A stretch of DNA of 64,000 nucleotides from Pseudoalteromonas sp. MSK9-3 (GTDB lineage: Bacteria > Pseudomonadota > Gammaproteobacteria > Enterobacterales > Alteromonadaceae), in assembly GCF_003590335.1 (NCBI RefSeq), contig NZ_MIET01000023.1, positions 1-64,000 on the forward strand, written 5' to 3'. Shown piece by piece: positions 1 through 8,044 of this stretch. Every line of letters begins with the position of its first letter. The stretch's first letter is position 1. The notes under the pieces were generated by a model. That model did not search any database, was not told the DNA's origin, and saw only the letters and a list, made by a program, of their open reading frames with translations. The position numbers were made by a program, and so were the translations under genes.

Positions 1-130
1 GAGATGAGTTCTCACTAGAGCTATAAGCTCTCTGAAGGGCCGTTGGAGACTACAACGTTGATAGGCTGGGTGTGGAAGCATGGTGACATGTTAAGCTAAC
101 CAGTACTAATTACCCGTGAGGCTTAACCAT
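1..130 (+). rRNA. rrl: 23S ribosomal RNA, 3' end (partial)
   Basis: The window opens inside 23S rRNA. The stretch reads through the conserved 3' end, including GCTAACCAGTACTAAT and the closing CCGTGAGGCTTAACC. The 5' part lies upstream of the window. It is followed by a spacer and a 5S gene, the usual order of a bacterial rrn operon. The end is placed by comparison with the E. coli 23S terminus and may be off by a base or two. Confidence 0.95.
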
Positions 131-266
131 ACAACGCCAAAGTGGTTTAAGCGACAGAAGTTAGTGTTACTAAAGTAGCGTTTTACAGAATTGGTCATAG
201 ATTGACTAATATTTATCAGAATTCCAGATTTAGTTGGCTTGCGACAGCGAGTTAACACACCAGATT

Positions 267-385
267 TGCTTGGTGACAATAGCGTTTTGGACCCACCTGA
301 CCCCATGCCGAACTCAGAAGTGAAACGAAACAGCGTCGATGATAGTGTGGCAGTTGCCATGTGAAAGTAGAACATTGCCAGGCAT
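267..385 (+). rRNA. rrf: 5S ribosomal RNA
   Basis: A 119-base 5S gene. It contains the conserved block CCCACCTGACCCCATGCCG followed by AACTCAGAAGTGAAACG, and its ends TGCTTGG / CCAGGCA pair to form helix I. It lies about 137 bases after the end of 23S. No tRNA is seen between them. Confidence 0.95.
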
Positions 386-396
386 TAAATTAGAGA

Positions 397-428
397 AACC
401 CGTTGCAGAGATGCGACGGGTTTTTTGC
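397..428 (+). terminator. Rho-independent terminator of the rRNA operon
   Basis: The stem AACCCGTTGC / GCGACGGGTT (one G-T pair) encloses a short AGAGAT loop and runs straight into a T6 tract. It starts about 12 bases after 5S and ends the rrn operon. Confidence 0.9.
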
Positions 429-1069
429 TTTTTGGGGTTTAGGAAAGGGACTTGAGAAAATGGGACTAGGAAGGGATTTCAGGTCGCGATGCATGAAGGA
501 TAGTTAAAGACAATGGACCCTGAAATGAATTCAGGGAGACGGAGATATTTATTTAGAGATGGGGTTTTTATTACACTCACCTAGTTGTCTTCCTGACGCA
601 GGTCAGGATCCAGAGAAGCGAATTCACCTCACTTCTTTGTCCTCCTGACGTAGGTCAGGATCCAGAGAAGCGAACTCACCTCACTTCTTTGTCTTCCTGA
701 CGAAGGTCAGGATCCAGAACAACCTTGAATAACCGTGCCAATCTGTCTTATACCAATTACATTAATTAAAAACTACACTATTGTTCAGTTTCTAGCACTT
801 AGGCTTTTGGTTCTATCAATATCTTTGATTAATGTGTTCCAAGCTTTACTACAACTTTCAATAATTCCGTTATAGCTATTAAAGCAAAGTCATGGAATGG
901 CCGTTGTTTGAGCGACTTTAATTTAGTTTATAAGAATGATTTTGGTTTTTAGTAATGTAGTGTAGGTAATGAAGGTTTTTTATTTTTGATATGTTGTTTT
1001 TATAATAACGAGCTGCCAGTGTTAGAGAGAGTTGCTCTTTGATAAGCTATTTTTAGGAAGAAATTTTAT
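429..1069. other. Intergenic stretch without a gene
   Basis: About 640 bases between the rRNA terminator and the TRIC-family gene. Apart from the 52-bp repeats at 591-720 I see no open reading frame with a ribosome binding site and no tRNA. The AT-rich last 150 bases presumably hold the promoter of the next gene, but no convincing -35/-10 pair was found. Confidence 0.6.
591..720. repeat. Three tandem 52-bp repeats with an internal hairpin
   Basis: Copies start at 591, 643 and 695; the third stops after about 26 bases. Each begins with the near-palindrome TCCTGACGnAGGTCAGGA followed by TCCAGA. The rest of the unit includes CACCTCACTTCTTTGT. The loop base differs between copies (GC, GT, GA), while the stem is kept. 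The small hairpin unit resembles dispersed intergenic repeats of REP type; whether it is dispersed in this genome cannot be seen here. Confidence 0.85.
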
Positions 1070-1684
1070 ATGACTGAGTTATTTCATTGGTTTGATTTGC
1101 TTGGTGTAATGGTATTTGCTATTTCAGGTACTTTGATTGCGCACAGTAAACACATGGATGGATTTGGGGTGGTGGTGCTGGCTACTGTTACAGCAATCGG
1201 GGGCGGAACCCTTCGGGATATTATTTTAGATGTGCCGGTATTTTGGTTACATGATGCAAGTTATTTTATTGCGATTGGTGTCGCCATCATGATCAGCGTT
1301 TATTTTTTAAATCGGCATAAGCAAATTCCACAGCAGATGTTACAAATAGCAGATGCGTTTGGACTGGCATTTTTTGCCGTAATGGGGGTGCAAAAAGCGC
1401 TCTCTATTGGGATGCCGGATACAACTGCTATCATAATGGGGGTTATGACCGGGTGCTTTGGTGGGGTTATTCGAGATGTGCTAGCGGGGGATATGCCCCT
1501 TTTATTAAAGGGTGAGCTGTATGCCATCACGTGTATATTCGGTGGGATAGTATATACTCAATTATCACACTGGGCGTTACCTGTTGAAGTCATTATGGTG
1601 TGTGCTATGTCTGCAACTCTTGGGCTGCGCTTGTTGGCAATGCATCATAGATGGGTGATCCATATATTTAAATACCCAGAATAG
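1070..1684 (+). CDS. TRIC/UPF0126 family membrane protein (YicG/YadS-like)
   Basis: 204 residues, about seven membrane helices. The sequence is an internal duplication: each half carries the family glycine motif followed by Arg-Asp (GGGTLRD at 44-50 and FGGVIRD at 130-136). That is the signature of the UPF0126/TRIC fold. Relatives are trimeric cation channels, and some E. coli members have been linked to glycine uptake; the substrate here cannot be told. The ATG follows a purine-rich AGGAAGAAA. comM begins 24 bases after the stop, so the two could be co-transcribed. Confidence 0.85.
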   Translation: MTELFHWFDLLGVMVFAISGTLIAHSKHMDGFGVVVLATVTAIGGGTLRDIILDVPVFWLHDASYFIAIGVAIMISVYFLNRHKQIPQQMLQIADAFGLAFFAVMGVQKALSIGMPDTTAIIMGVMTGCFGGVIRDVLAGDMPLLLKGELYAITCIFGGIVYTQLSHWALPVEVIMVCAMSATLGLRLLAMHHRWVIHIFKYPE

Positions 1685-1708
1685 TTCAGTAATCAAAGGG
1701 ACAAGGAT

Positions 1709-2636
1709 ATGTCACTTGCTAAAGTTTATACACGTGCCCAAGTTGGGATCTCGGCACCGGAAGTCACCGTTGAAGTACATTTAAGCAATGGACTACCAGC
1801 GTTTCATATTGTCGGGTTACCTGAGACCTCGGTAAAAGAAGCACGAGAGCGGGTACGCTCTGCGTTAACCAATTCAAAGTTTTTGTTTCCTGAGCAACGG
1901 ATCACCGTTAACTTGGCCCCCGCTGATTTACCGAAAGAGGGCGGACGCTATGATCTGGCGATTGCAGTGGGTATTTTAGTGGCTTCCAACCAGTTACAGG
2001 CATTTCAGTCACACGACTACGAATTTTATGGCGAGCTGACTTTAAGTGGTGAGGTGCATTCGGTCCATGCTATTTTGCCAGCAGTACTTGCGGCAGAAAA
2101 AGCGCAAAGGTGTTGTTATATCCCACAAGGCAACGATCAGGTTGCCAGTTTAGCGCAACACTGTAATAGAAAGGCGGTAAGCTCTCTACAGTCACTATGG
2201 TTAGATTTACAAGGTCAAGACGCTCTGCCATTAAACATGCAGTACCCTGCGGTAAAAACACATTCAATTAGCTCACATTTAGATATGAGTGAAGTCAAAG
2301 GTCAAAGTGCAGCAAAGCGTGTATTAGAAATTGCTGCGGCAGGGGGCCACAATACGCTATTTTTAGGGCCGCCAGGTACTGGTAAGTCGATGCTTGCACA
2401 GCGTATGCCGTCGATTATGCCCACACTACTAAACAATGAAGCACTTGAGACCGCCGCAATATATTCATTAATTGGAAAAGCTATTGATATAGAGAATTGG
2501 CGAAACCGGCCATTTAGAAGCCCTCACCATACTTGTTCGGCTGTTGCTTTAGTGGGGGGGTCGTCTAATCCTAAGCCGGGAGAGATTTCTCTGGCGCATA
2601 ATGGTGTGTTATTTCTTGATGAGTTGCCTGAGTTTG
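1709..2636 (+). pseudogene. comM: comM (yifB), 5' part, interrupted by a Tn7-like transposon
   Basis: Encodes the first 309 residues of ComM: the N-terminal ChlI-type domain, then the AAA+ Mg-chelatase-like core with Walker A GPPGTGKS at 220-227 and Walker B VLFLDELPE at about 300-308. The frame is cut at base 2636, and translation would run two codons into the transposon and stop at TAA 2639-2641. ComM is a hexameric helicase that helps branch migration when single-stranded DNA is integrated during natural transformation. The fragment lacks sensor and arginine-finger regions and should be inactive. The 3' part lies at 17385-17971. Confidence 0.95.
2632..2636. repeat. Target-site duplication, left copy (GTTTG)
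   Basis: Five bases of comM repeated at 17380-17384. A 5-bp duplication is what Tn7-family transposases produce. With one copy removed, the codons for Glu-Phe-Glu-Arg-Lys read through in frame. Confidence 0.93.
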
Positions 2637-2679
2637 TGTAAGAAATCACTTTATTTGATAATGAATCAAATAAAGTGAT
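2637..2679. repeat. Left transposon end with perfect 15-bp inverted repeat (putative TnsB sites)
   Basis: ATCACTTTATTTGAT (2645-2659) and its exact reverse complement (2665-2679) are separated by five bases. The first arm continues as the TCACTTTATTTGATAATGA box (2646-2664), which resembles two boxes at the right end. Tn7-family ends carry several TnsB binding sites of about 20 bp, so this is probably a head-to-head pair of TnsB sites. TnsB binding is inference. Confidence 0.75.
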
Positions 2680-3460
2680 AGCCATTTTCAAGCGCTAGCA
2701 TTAATCCAAGTAGTTATAGGTGTTTATATTTCATTGTCATTTTGCTGTTTTAATTGTGTTATTTTCACTTATCGTGAGAGGGACCAACTTTGCTTTAATA
2801 AAACTATAGAAAGGTGCGCTTTAAAAGTTGATTTTTCAGCGCACCTAGTAACGCCTTGAGTTTTTTGGTGAGCTTACCTTTACATTCGAACGAAATTGTT
2901 AATTTTTAAGTTTGTCTATAAATTCACTTTAAAAATTTGAAAAAATTTGAAAAAATTTGAAAACATCACAAAACACCACAAAACATCACAAAATGTGATA
3001 ACTAAAAAAACCCAGCGTTTACCCTTCAATAGGTCGTAATAAGTCCATATGAGTCCATATAAGTCATATATGATGGTATTATAATAGTGTTTTGGAGGTC
3101 TTATAGTGATTTATAGTACATAATAGCTTTTAACTCAGGTTCAGTTCTCCCTCTACTTGACGCATAATTCAAATTTACATATTATTCGTTTGAATCTTAC
3201 TTGGCGGTTTGATTCTAAAAAAATTTCGTTGTTAATATGACAACACTCAGCGCGGGGGGTACTTATCCTCCGCGTTTGTAAAACAGAATCAGTTACCTAT
3301 ACAGCCTGCCTTACATTTGTTTGGTGGGGTTTTTCTGTTGACATAAATAAATTTATTTTTTACTATTAATTTATCTTCCTGATATATCGGGTTAGATAAA
3401 GCTTTTGGGCTGTATAAGCCCAAAACAAAATTTACAAATATATTCAAAGGAGCCATCATA
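2680..3460. other. Left-end non-coding region of the transposon
   Basis: About 780 bases with no convincing gene. It holds a hairpin with a 9-bp perfect stem AGGTGCGCT/AGCGCACCT (2812-2846, 17-base loop, no T-run), the phased decamer array at 2931-3000, and short direct repeats of AGTCCATAT near 3041-3075. Tn7-type left ends are long and regulatory, so part of this may be needed for transposition. Confidence 0.6.
2931..3000. repeat. Seven tandem decamers with phased A-tracts (likely bent DNA)
   Basis: Three perfect copies of AAAAATTTGA (2931-2960) are followed directly by AAACATCACA, AAACACCACA, AAACATCACA and AAATGTGATA (2961-3000). Each 10-bp unit starts with an A-run, so the A-tracts recur about once per helical turn, the classic arrangement for intrinsic curvature. 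The last two units also form the inverted repeat ATCACA-AAA-TGTGAT. It lies about 300 bp inside the left end. Confidence 0.85.
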
Positions 3461-3835
3461 TTGATAAAAGAAATTTTTTTAAAAAAAACCGCCAATCAAA
3501 CCCCAAATGTTAAACTTTCTGATATTGCACGATTGTCAAAGCTTGAGCTTAAAAAAGTTCTTAGTGGTTTTGGAAAAACTAAGATGAGACGCGCTATTGA
3601 GTATGTGGCCCATCATCCTGGGGAGCTTACACATACCGTTCGTAGTCAATCTGAATGTAGTAATATTTCCGAGGCCTTTCGTAACGCAAATAAACGTTTG
3701 CTTAATGTAGGGCTTTTGATTGTATGTCAACCTCAGAAAGGAAAAGGCAAAACTCAGGACGTGCATCAGTGGTATCTAATTCATGCGCCTGTAGTTAAAG
3801 TAGGGGTACATCACGCTAGTAACGATCCTCGTTGA
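3461..3835 (+). CDS. Hypothetical protein, possible winged-helix fold
   Basis: 124 residues, TTG start preceded by AAAGGAG at good spacing. I do not recognise a family. The N-terminal half is basic and helical, and the pattern of short helices followed by a Leu-rich strand (around residues 55-90, NISEAFRNANKRLLNVGLLI) would suit a winged-helix DNA-binding domain; that is only a structural guess. It is the first gene from the left end, reads inward and is separated from the convergent nuclease gene by about 95 bases. Confidence 0.6.
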   Translation: MIKEIFLKKTANQTPNVKLSDIARLSKLELKKVLSGFGKTKMRRAIEYVAHHPGELTHTVRSQSECSNISEAFRNANKRLLNVGLLIVCQPQKGKGKTQDVHQWYLIHAPVVKVGVHHASNDPR

Positions 3836-3931
3836 TAGTGGTGTGCTATAAAAGCGCTCATCTGGGCGCTTTCATTAACTTCTAAATTGCTGAGCTCTTT
3901 GCTCCCCATATCTTTTATCCAAGGAAAGGAG

Positions 3932-4807
3932 TTAATCTGGTGCGCATTCAGGCCCCCAAATACTTTGTGCCCATGAAGGGTTGTCGATAAATGGATTTCT
4001 GTTTCCTTGTATAGCCATCACCTTATTATTTCTTTCAATTTCAAAGTTTGAAACTGGAAATTCTGTGTGCCATTTAAGAAGGGTGCAAAGGTCGCCAATC
4101 CAAGGCTCTGAAGCTTTTTCATTCTTATCTTCTAATACAAGGTCCGGCATTTTTTCATATCCGTTCAGCTCATTAACTTCATATCTGACAGCCATATAAA
4201 ACAGCATGCGTGCTGTTTGGCCTTTAGCTCTATCGGAGGGTTCAAATGAATCGTTAGCTTTATCTAGTCTCATAGTTGTAGGCGCTTCCGATCCATCAGC
4301 TAATTTATCATTTATTATTTCTCCGCCGATATCGTACCCATAGTTGCTATGTCGCCCATTTATGTTTCGGTCCGCAGGTCTGAGATGATGTAAATCTGTA
4401 TAACCAGCTTGGGACTTTTTCGAAAACCCTCTAGATTTTGGCCAGACATGCTCACGATCCCATGAATCATTTTTCCCTGAGCCTCTATTCGCTTTTGTGA
4501 AGTGGCGAGTTTCATCAAGATAAAGCATATGCACCTCTCCACACTTCGGGTTTATCGGAGCGCAAGATGAATCTGTAATGAGTAGCGCCTCCCACACATC
4601 TAGATTTTTGCCATCAAACCAGTCTTGATTATTTGAGTCCGTATATGGCAGTACTTTGTGATTATCTATGATTTTGTGCAATGCACCTTTTAATGATTCA
4701 CCAGTTAAACCCTGTGCTTGAGCGTAATAATTGAAAGGAATGTGGGCAGTAGAGCTATAACTTTGTAGCAACAGTAACAGTGCGGTCATTGGTATGATTT
4801 TAAACAT
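3932..4807 (-). CDS. endA: Secreted endonuclease I (EndA/Dns type)
   Basis: 291 residues. ATG at 4807 is chosen because AAGGA lies six bases upstream and the protein then starts with a clean signal peptide (MFKIIPMTALLLLLQSYSSTA). The core has the endonuclease I signature WDREHVWPKS followed by DLHHLRPADRNINGRHSNYGYD split around the catalytic histidine/asparagine region, plus cysteines for disulfides. Members degrade double-stranded DNA non-specifically in the periplasm or outside the cell. In Vibrio, the homologues Dns and the ICE-encoded IdeA lower natural transformation. As transposon cargo it may protect the element from being replaced; that role is inferred. Confidence 0.9.
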   Translation of the reverse strand: MFKIIPMTALLLLLQSYSSTAHIPFNYYAQAQGLTGESLKGALHKIIDNHKVLPYTDSNNQDWFDGKNLDVWEALLITDSSCAPINPKCGEVHMLYLDETRHFTKANRGSGKNDSWDREHVWPKSRGFSKKSQAGYTDLHHLRPADRNINGRHSNYGYDIGGEIINDKLADGSEAPTTMRLDKANDSFEPSDRAKGQTARMLFYMAVRYEVNELNGYEKMPDLVLEDKNEKASEPWIGDLCTLLKWHTEFPVSNFEIERNNKVMAIQGNRNPFIDNPSWAQSIWGPECAPD

Positions 4808-5106
4808 GAGAGGTCCTTCCATTCATATGTTTATATTAGCAGGCTAAAAGTTATCCAAGTCAAGTGCAAGTTTTTTTCCTTTATGGAAACACGGGTCCAA
4901 CCAACCTTTAAAGTGATAATAGCGTTATTTGTTATCAAATAATTAGATTTATGTATTGAAATTGTGTGCAATTTCATTGTATAAGAACTGTAGGTAAGGC
5001 AATTCCTTGAGACCCACAATAAAATTTGCCCAATTATTATCAAATGCTAATTTTCATTATGAGTTTTGTTCTGGCGGTGGGTGCCAACAAAAAGAAGGAT
5101 AATCAT

Positions 5107-5682
5107 ATGAAACATGCAGCACAGAGTTTCACATTAAATATTGCTCACGGTAACTTATCTGAAGAAGGCCTGTTAAAAACCATACTGAAAGAGTATGCAA
5201 AAGCTTTACGTGAAAAGGATAGAGGGACTAAAGGTTGGCGCTACTATTTGCATAAAGCAGCGGAAGATTTTGACCTGCAAAATTGGCGCGAAGTAGACAA
5301 TATTGTCTCTAATAAGAAACAACATGGCGCTTGTATTGAGCAATTATATTGCTCATTGAACTCCGATTTTGGGGATGAAGATTACTACTTTTTAAGTATC
5401 AACCAGAAAGAGCATTTGTACTTTTTTTCCAAATGGGAAGGGTGGAGCAAAGATGGTTATGAGCTCCGTAGTACTGATGCTGTCAAGGGCGAACTCGTTT
5501 TGGATTTGGTTCGAGAAAATTTTAACCAAAAAATCTATCTAATCGATAGCTTTTCACAATTATTCAAATGGAGATATTGCTGGCGAGGAAACGCTTTAGT
5601 TAATGAAAAGCTACTTAAGGCTCACTGGCCAAAAGCTCTCCAGCCCAGAGTCGCACTTAACTTTCGCAGATTGCGCGGTTAG
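5107..5682 (+). CDS. Hypothetical protein upstream of the TnsE-like gene
   Basis: 191 residues from the ATG at 5107, which has GAAGGA seven bases upstream; an in-frame start at 5026 has no such site. No family recognised. It is soluble, rich in aromatic residues (YYFLSINQ, YFFSKWEGW) and has no PD-(D/E)XK, Walker or helix-turn-helix motif that I can see. The stop lies 27 bases before the start of the TnsE-like gene in the same direction, so the two are very probably one operon and may act together, for example as an adaptor pair. Confidence 0.75.
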   Translation: MKHAAQSFTLNIAHGNLSEEGLLKTILKEYAKALREKDRGTKGWRYYLHKAAEDFDLQNWREVDNIVSNKKQHGACIEQLYCSLNSDFGDEDYYFLSINQKEHLYFFSKWEGWSKDGYELRSTDAVKGELVLDLVRENFNQKIYLIDSFSQLFKWRYCWRGNALVNEKLLKAHWPKALQPRVALNFRRLRG

Positions 5683-5709
5683 AAAAGTCATTAAAAGGAA
5701 GTGCTGAGA

Positions 5710-7587
5710 ATGATGTATAGGAAAAAAGTTGCGGCTTTATACGAATTTGCATTTAGTCATTTGCCTCAGCACCTGTTTGAACAGTCAACAATTTTAGGTT
5801 TTGGTAAGATAGGCATTGATAATGTGTCTGACGAAAAGTTTTCAATTGACACCATCATAGCGCCGATTATTGAAGGTAAAAGAAGTTTAGAGCATGCTTA
5901 TCGTTTACCAGTGAATATTTCTAATCTTGGCTTTTTAGCATCAAGAATGCCCATTATTAACGGAAAGCTGAGAGGGCGTGAGGTTAAGAATCAATTTTCC
6001 ATAAGAGTGGATTTATTGCGTAACTATAAACCTCAACTTTGCTCTTTTGCAGAGTTACCAATAGATGATAAATGGTATTCCTGTTCATTTAGAGATAAGT
6101 TTAGCGATATTTTTGGGGCATTTTATTTAACAGCCGAAGCGATAAGGCTTGATACAAAACAGAACATTAAGGTATTTATACCTTGCTCAGAGATATTGAG
6201 GTTTTATTATCCACATACTTCTCTTGTTGAAGCAGCATTTACAGGAAGGCAAGCAAGACAGGCGCTTTATAATCCTGATATAGAGTTAAATAAAGATGAT
6301 AGGCCTTTCGTCCAACTGCGCAAAAAAATCCCAGACGTATGTGCTCCTCATGTTGCCAGAATAAGACATTCTGACTTTGCTGAAAAAGTATTTGAAAGAA
6401 TTTATACGGACTCAATCCATAGTGTTCCCCTAACTGATAACGCACACAGATTATTGAAGGTTTACCCTCCACTACAAGGTGAGGTGGACTGGCTTGTTGA
6501 AGCCAATGAGCTTGAATGTGGGTCTCTCTTGATTAGCGGAATATACCAATGTAATGGTGCATTTCCGTTCAACGAACTTATGTTTGGACGGGACAATGAC
6601 GGTCGTACACCTGAGGGGCGAAAACAGCCTGACTACTTGACCCCTTTTCCTGTTCACAAACCAACATTTCCCTCAGATACAGACTTAGGTAACCCAAATT
6701 CCCCGTTGCCACTTTCACTTGGAGGTATGGCTGATGTTCAAATTGAAACACTAGATATAGAGTTTGACTTTGAGCAAGATACCCCTAATTTTGAAGGGCT
6801 ATTAGGCTTATCGGTTAAGAAGATAGAAAAAATGGCAGTTAAAGACCCTGAAGTAATGAATATCCAAGTATATGTGGGGGAAAAAGCGGTTGCCGGTGTA
6901 GTAGCTTCGGGGTATTTAAGAAATGATAACCAAGATAAATTTGCAAAAGCAGAAATATCGATGGGCACTGTCAAAAAAAGCTCAGTCGATTTAGAAAAGC
7001 GAAGCGCAAGTTTTTTCGATGCATTTGACGTTTTTCAAAACGCAATTCACTCACTGAAAGATGAATATCATATCTCTTGGCGAAAAGCTTCTGTATGGCG
7101 CATACCAACAAAAAGTAGCTTTTATTTGAATGCGTTTTTACCGAAAGAGATTGGGGATAATGATTTTCTGATGTTAGGGAAAAGAGACTTTGAGCAAAGC
7201 GGACCAGAGCGAAAGTTTGAATTGTCTCGCAAGTTTGTTATCGCGGAATTGTCATTCGATGATAAACATGTCTACTTTGTTGATTTTGAAAAGAAGAAGA
7301 TGAATGCCCGTGATGGGACTGGTAGCAAACGAGATAGCACTTCGGTTTTATTCTTCTACGATACCGATGGTGATTATCTTAGCAATCAGCAACTTAAGAA
7401 AGTAATTTTGGGTTTTGCTGGAGATCGTTCTGGGTGGCCAGATAGTAAGACACGCTTTCGCTTACAGCATAACGACGATGTTGAGAAGTTTGCGGATAAA
7501 CTTCACCGAAAAGCTAATAAGGCTTTTAATGTTTGGGGTACTTTGGAAAGCTTAGAAAATAAGTTTGAGTCTGAATTATCGAATTAG
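5710..7587 (+). CDS. TnsE-like protein (distant relative of the Tn7 TnsE target selector)
   Basis: 625 residues (ATG at 5710; a GTG at 5701 overlaps the ribosome site). From memory of Tn7 TnsE, landmarks recur in the same order: an IPxxExxR segment (IPCSEILRFYY, about residue 160), PPLQG (about 255), a variable acidic middle, then a C-terminal third with AFDVFQNAIHSLKDEY, a strand pair RKFVIAELSF, and LKKVILGFAGDRSGWPDS corresponding to TnsE's terminal region with its NWPNS. TnsE directs TnsABC transposition to DNA undergoing lagging-strand synthesis and conjugal plasmids, contacting the sliding clamp. Overall identity is low, and function here is inferred. No cas or helicase motif is present. 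Confidence 0.55.
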   Translation: MMYRKKVAALYEFAFSHLPQHLFEQSTILGFGKIGIDNVSDEKFSIDTIIAPIIEGKRSLEHAYRLPVNISNLGFLASRMPIINGKLRGREVKNQFSIRVDLLRNYKPQLCSFAELPIDDKWYSCSFRDKFSDIFGAFYLTAEAIRLDTKQNIKVFIPCSEILRFYYPHTSLVEAAFTGRQARQALYNPDIELNKDDRPFVQLRKKIPDVCAPHVARIRHSDFAEKVFERIYTDSIHSVPLTDNAHRLLKVYPPLQGEVDWLVEANELECGSLLISGIYQCNGAFPFNELMFGRDNDGRTPEGRKQPDYLTPFPVHKPTFPSDTDLGNPNSPLPLSLGGMADVQIETLDIEFDFEQDTPNFEGLLGLSVKKIEKMAVKDPEVMNIQVYVGEKAVAGVVASGYLRNDNQDKFAKAEISMGTVKKSSVDLEKRSASFFDAFDVFQNAIHSLKDEYHISWRKASVWRIPTKSSFYLNAFLPKEIGDNDFLMLGKRDFEQSGPERKFELSRKFVIAELSFDDKHVYFVDFEKKKMNARDGTGSKRDSTSVLFFYDTDGDYLSNQQLKKVILGFAGDRSGWPDSKTRFRLQHNDDVEKFADKLHRKANKAFNVWGTLESLENKFESELSN

Positions 7588-7609
7588 ATTAAAAACAAAT
7601 AGGAAATGT

Positions 7610-7801
7610 ATGAAATCAATTTATTACTTTGATTGCGACAAACAAAGCCCCCAGGCAATTCTTATGGGGATGAAGTTAGCAGCGAGGAAAAGTCGTAAAA
7701 ATCAAAGTGAGGTAATTGTTTTTGTGCCTCAATTAGAGCAGGTTAATGGAGGCATTTTTGACAATTACATCGAACAATCAAAATGTACACCGATAAAATA
7801 A
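7610..7801 (+). CDS. Small hypothetical protein downstream of the TnsE-like gene
   Basis: 63 residues, ATG preceded by AGGA at five bases, 22 bases after the TnsE-like stop, same strand. The sequence starts like a folded globular protein (MKSIYYFDCDKQSPQAILMG, then EVIVFVPQLEQ) with two strands and a helix but ends abruptly. It could be a complete small protein or the 5' remnant of a longer third operon gene cut by an old deletion. No family recognised. Confidence 0.55.
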   Translation: MKSIYYFDCDKQSPQAILMGMKLAARKSRKNQSEVIVFVPQLEQVNGGIFDNYIEQSKCTPIK

Positions 7802-8044
7802 AACCACATCGATATAGTGTTTTACAAATACAAAAATCCTACCGAAATACACTAAAGCTGGCACAAGTATCCTTACTTCAATAAACACCTCTCTAGTGGA
7901 AGTTACAATGTACGACTACAGTAACTAATTTAGTCTCTAGCAAAGCTTGGGAAGTCCACATAGATTTAAAGGATAAAGTTTAAAATACTTTCTGGACAGC
8001 GTGTATTGCCTAAGGCTCTTAGTCAATACACGTTTTGGCTATCA

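Noticed and set aside
591..720. CRISPR-like array
   Set aside because: The whole 52-bp unit repeats, without unique spacers, and no cas gene is nearby.
2639..2641. Natural nonsense mutation ending comM
   Set aside because: The stop lies inside the transposon end; the comM frame continues intact at 17385.
2931..3000. CRISPR array or iteron origin
   Set aside because: The unit is 10 bp with no spacers, and no replication initiator gene is present; phased A-tracts explain it better.
3041..3075. Integrase attachment site from the AGTCCATAT repeats
   Set aside because: No tyrosine or serine integrase gene is in the element, and no second copy was seen at the right end.
5107..5682. Second TnsA-like endonuclease
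   Set aside because: No PD-(D/E)XK arrangement could be found in this protein.
5710..7587. Cas8/Cas5 fusion of a CRISPR-associated transposon
   Set aside because: No Cas6 or Cas7 genes and no array are present, and the sequence landmarks fit TnsE better.
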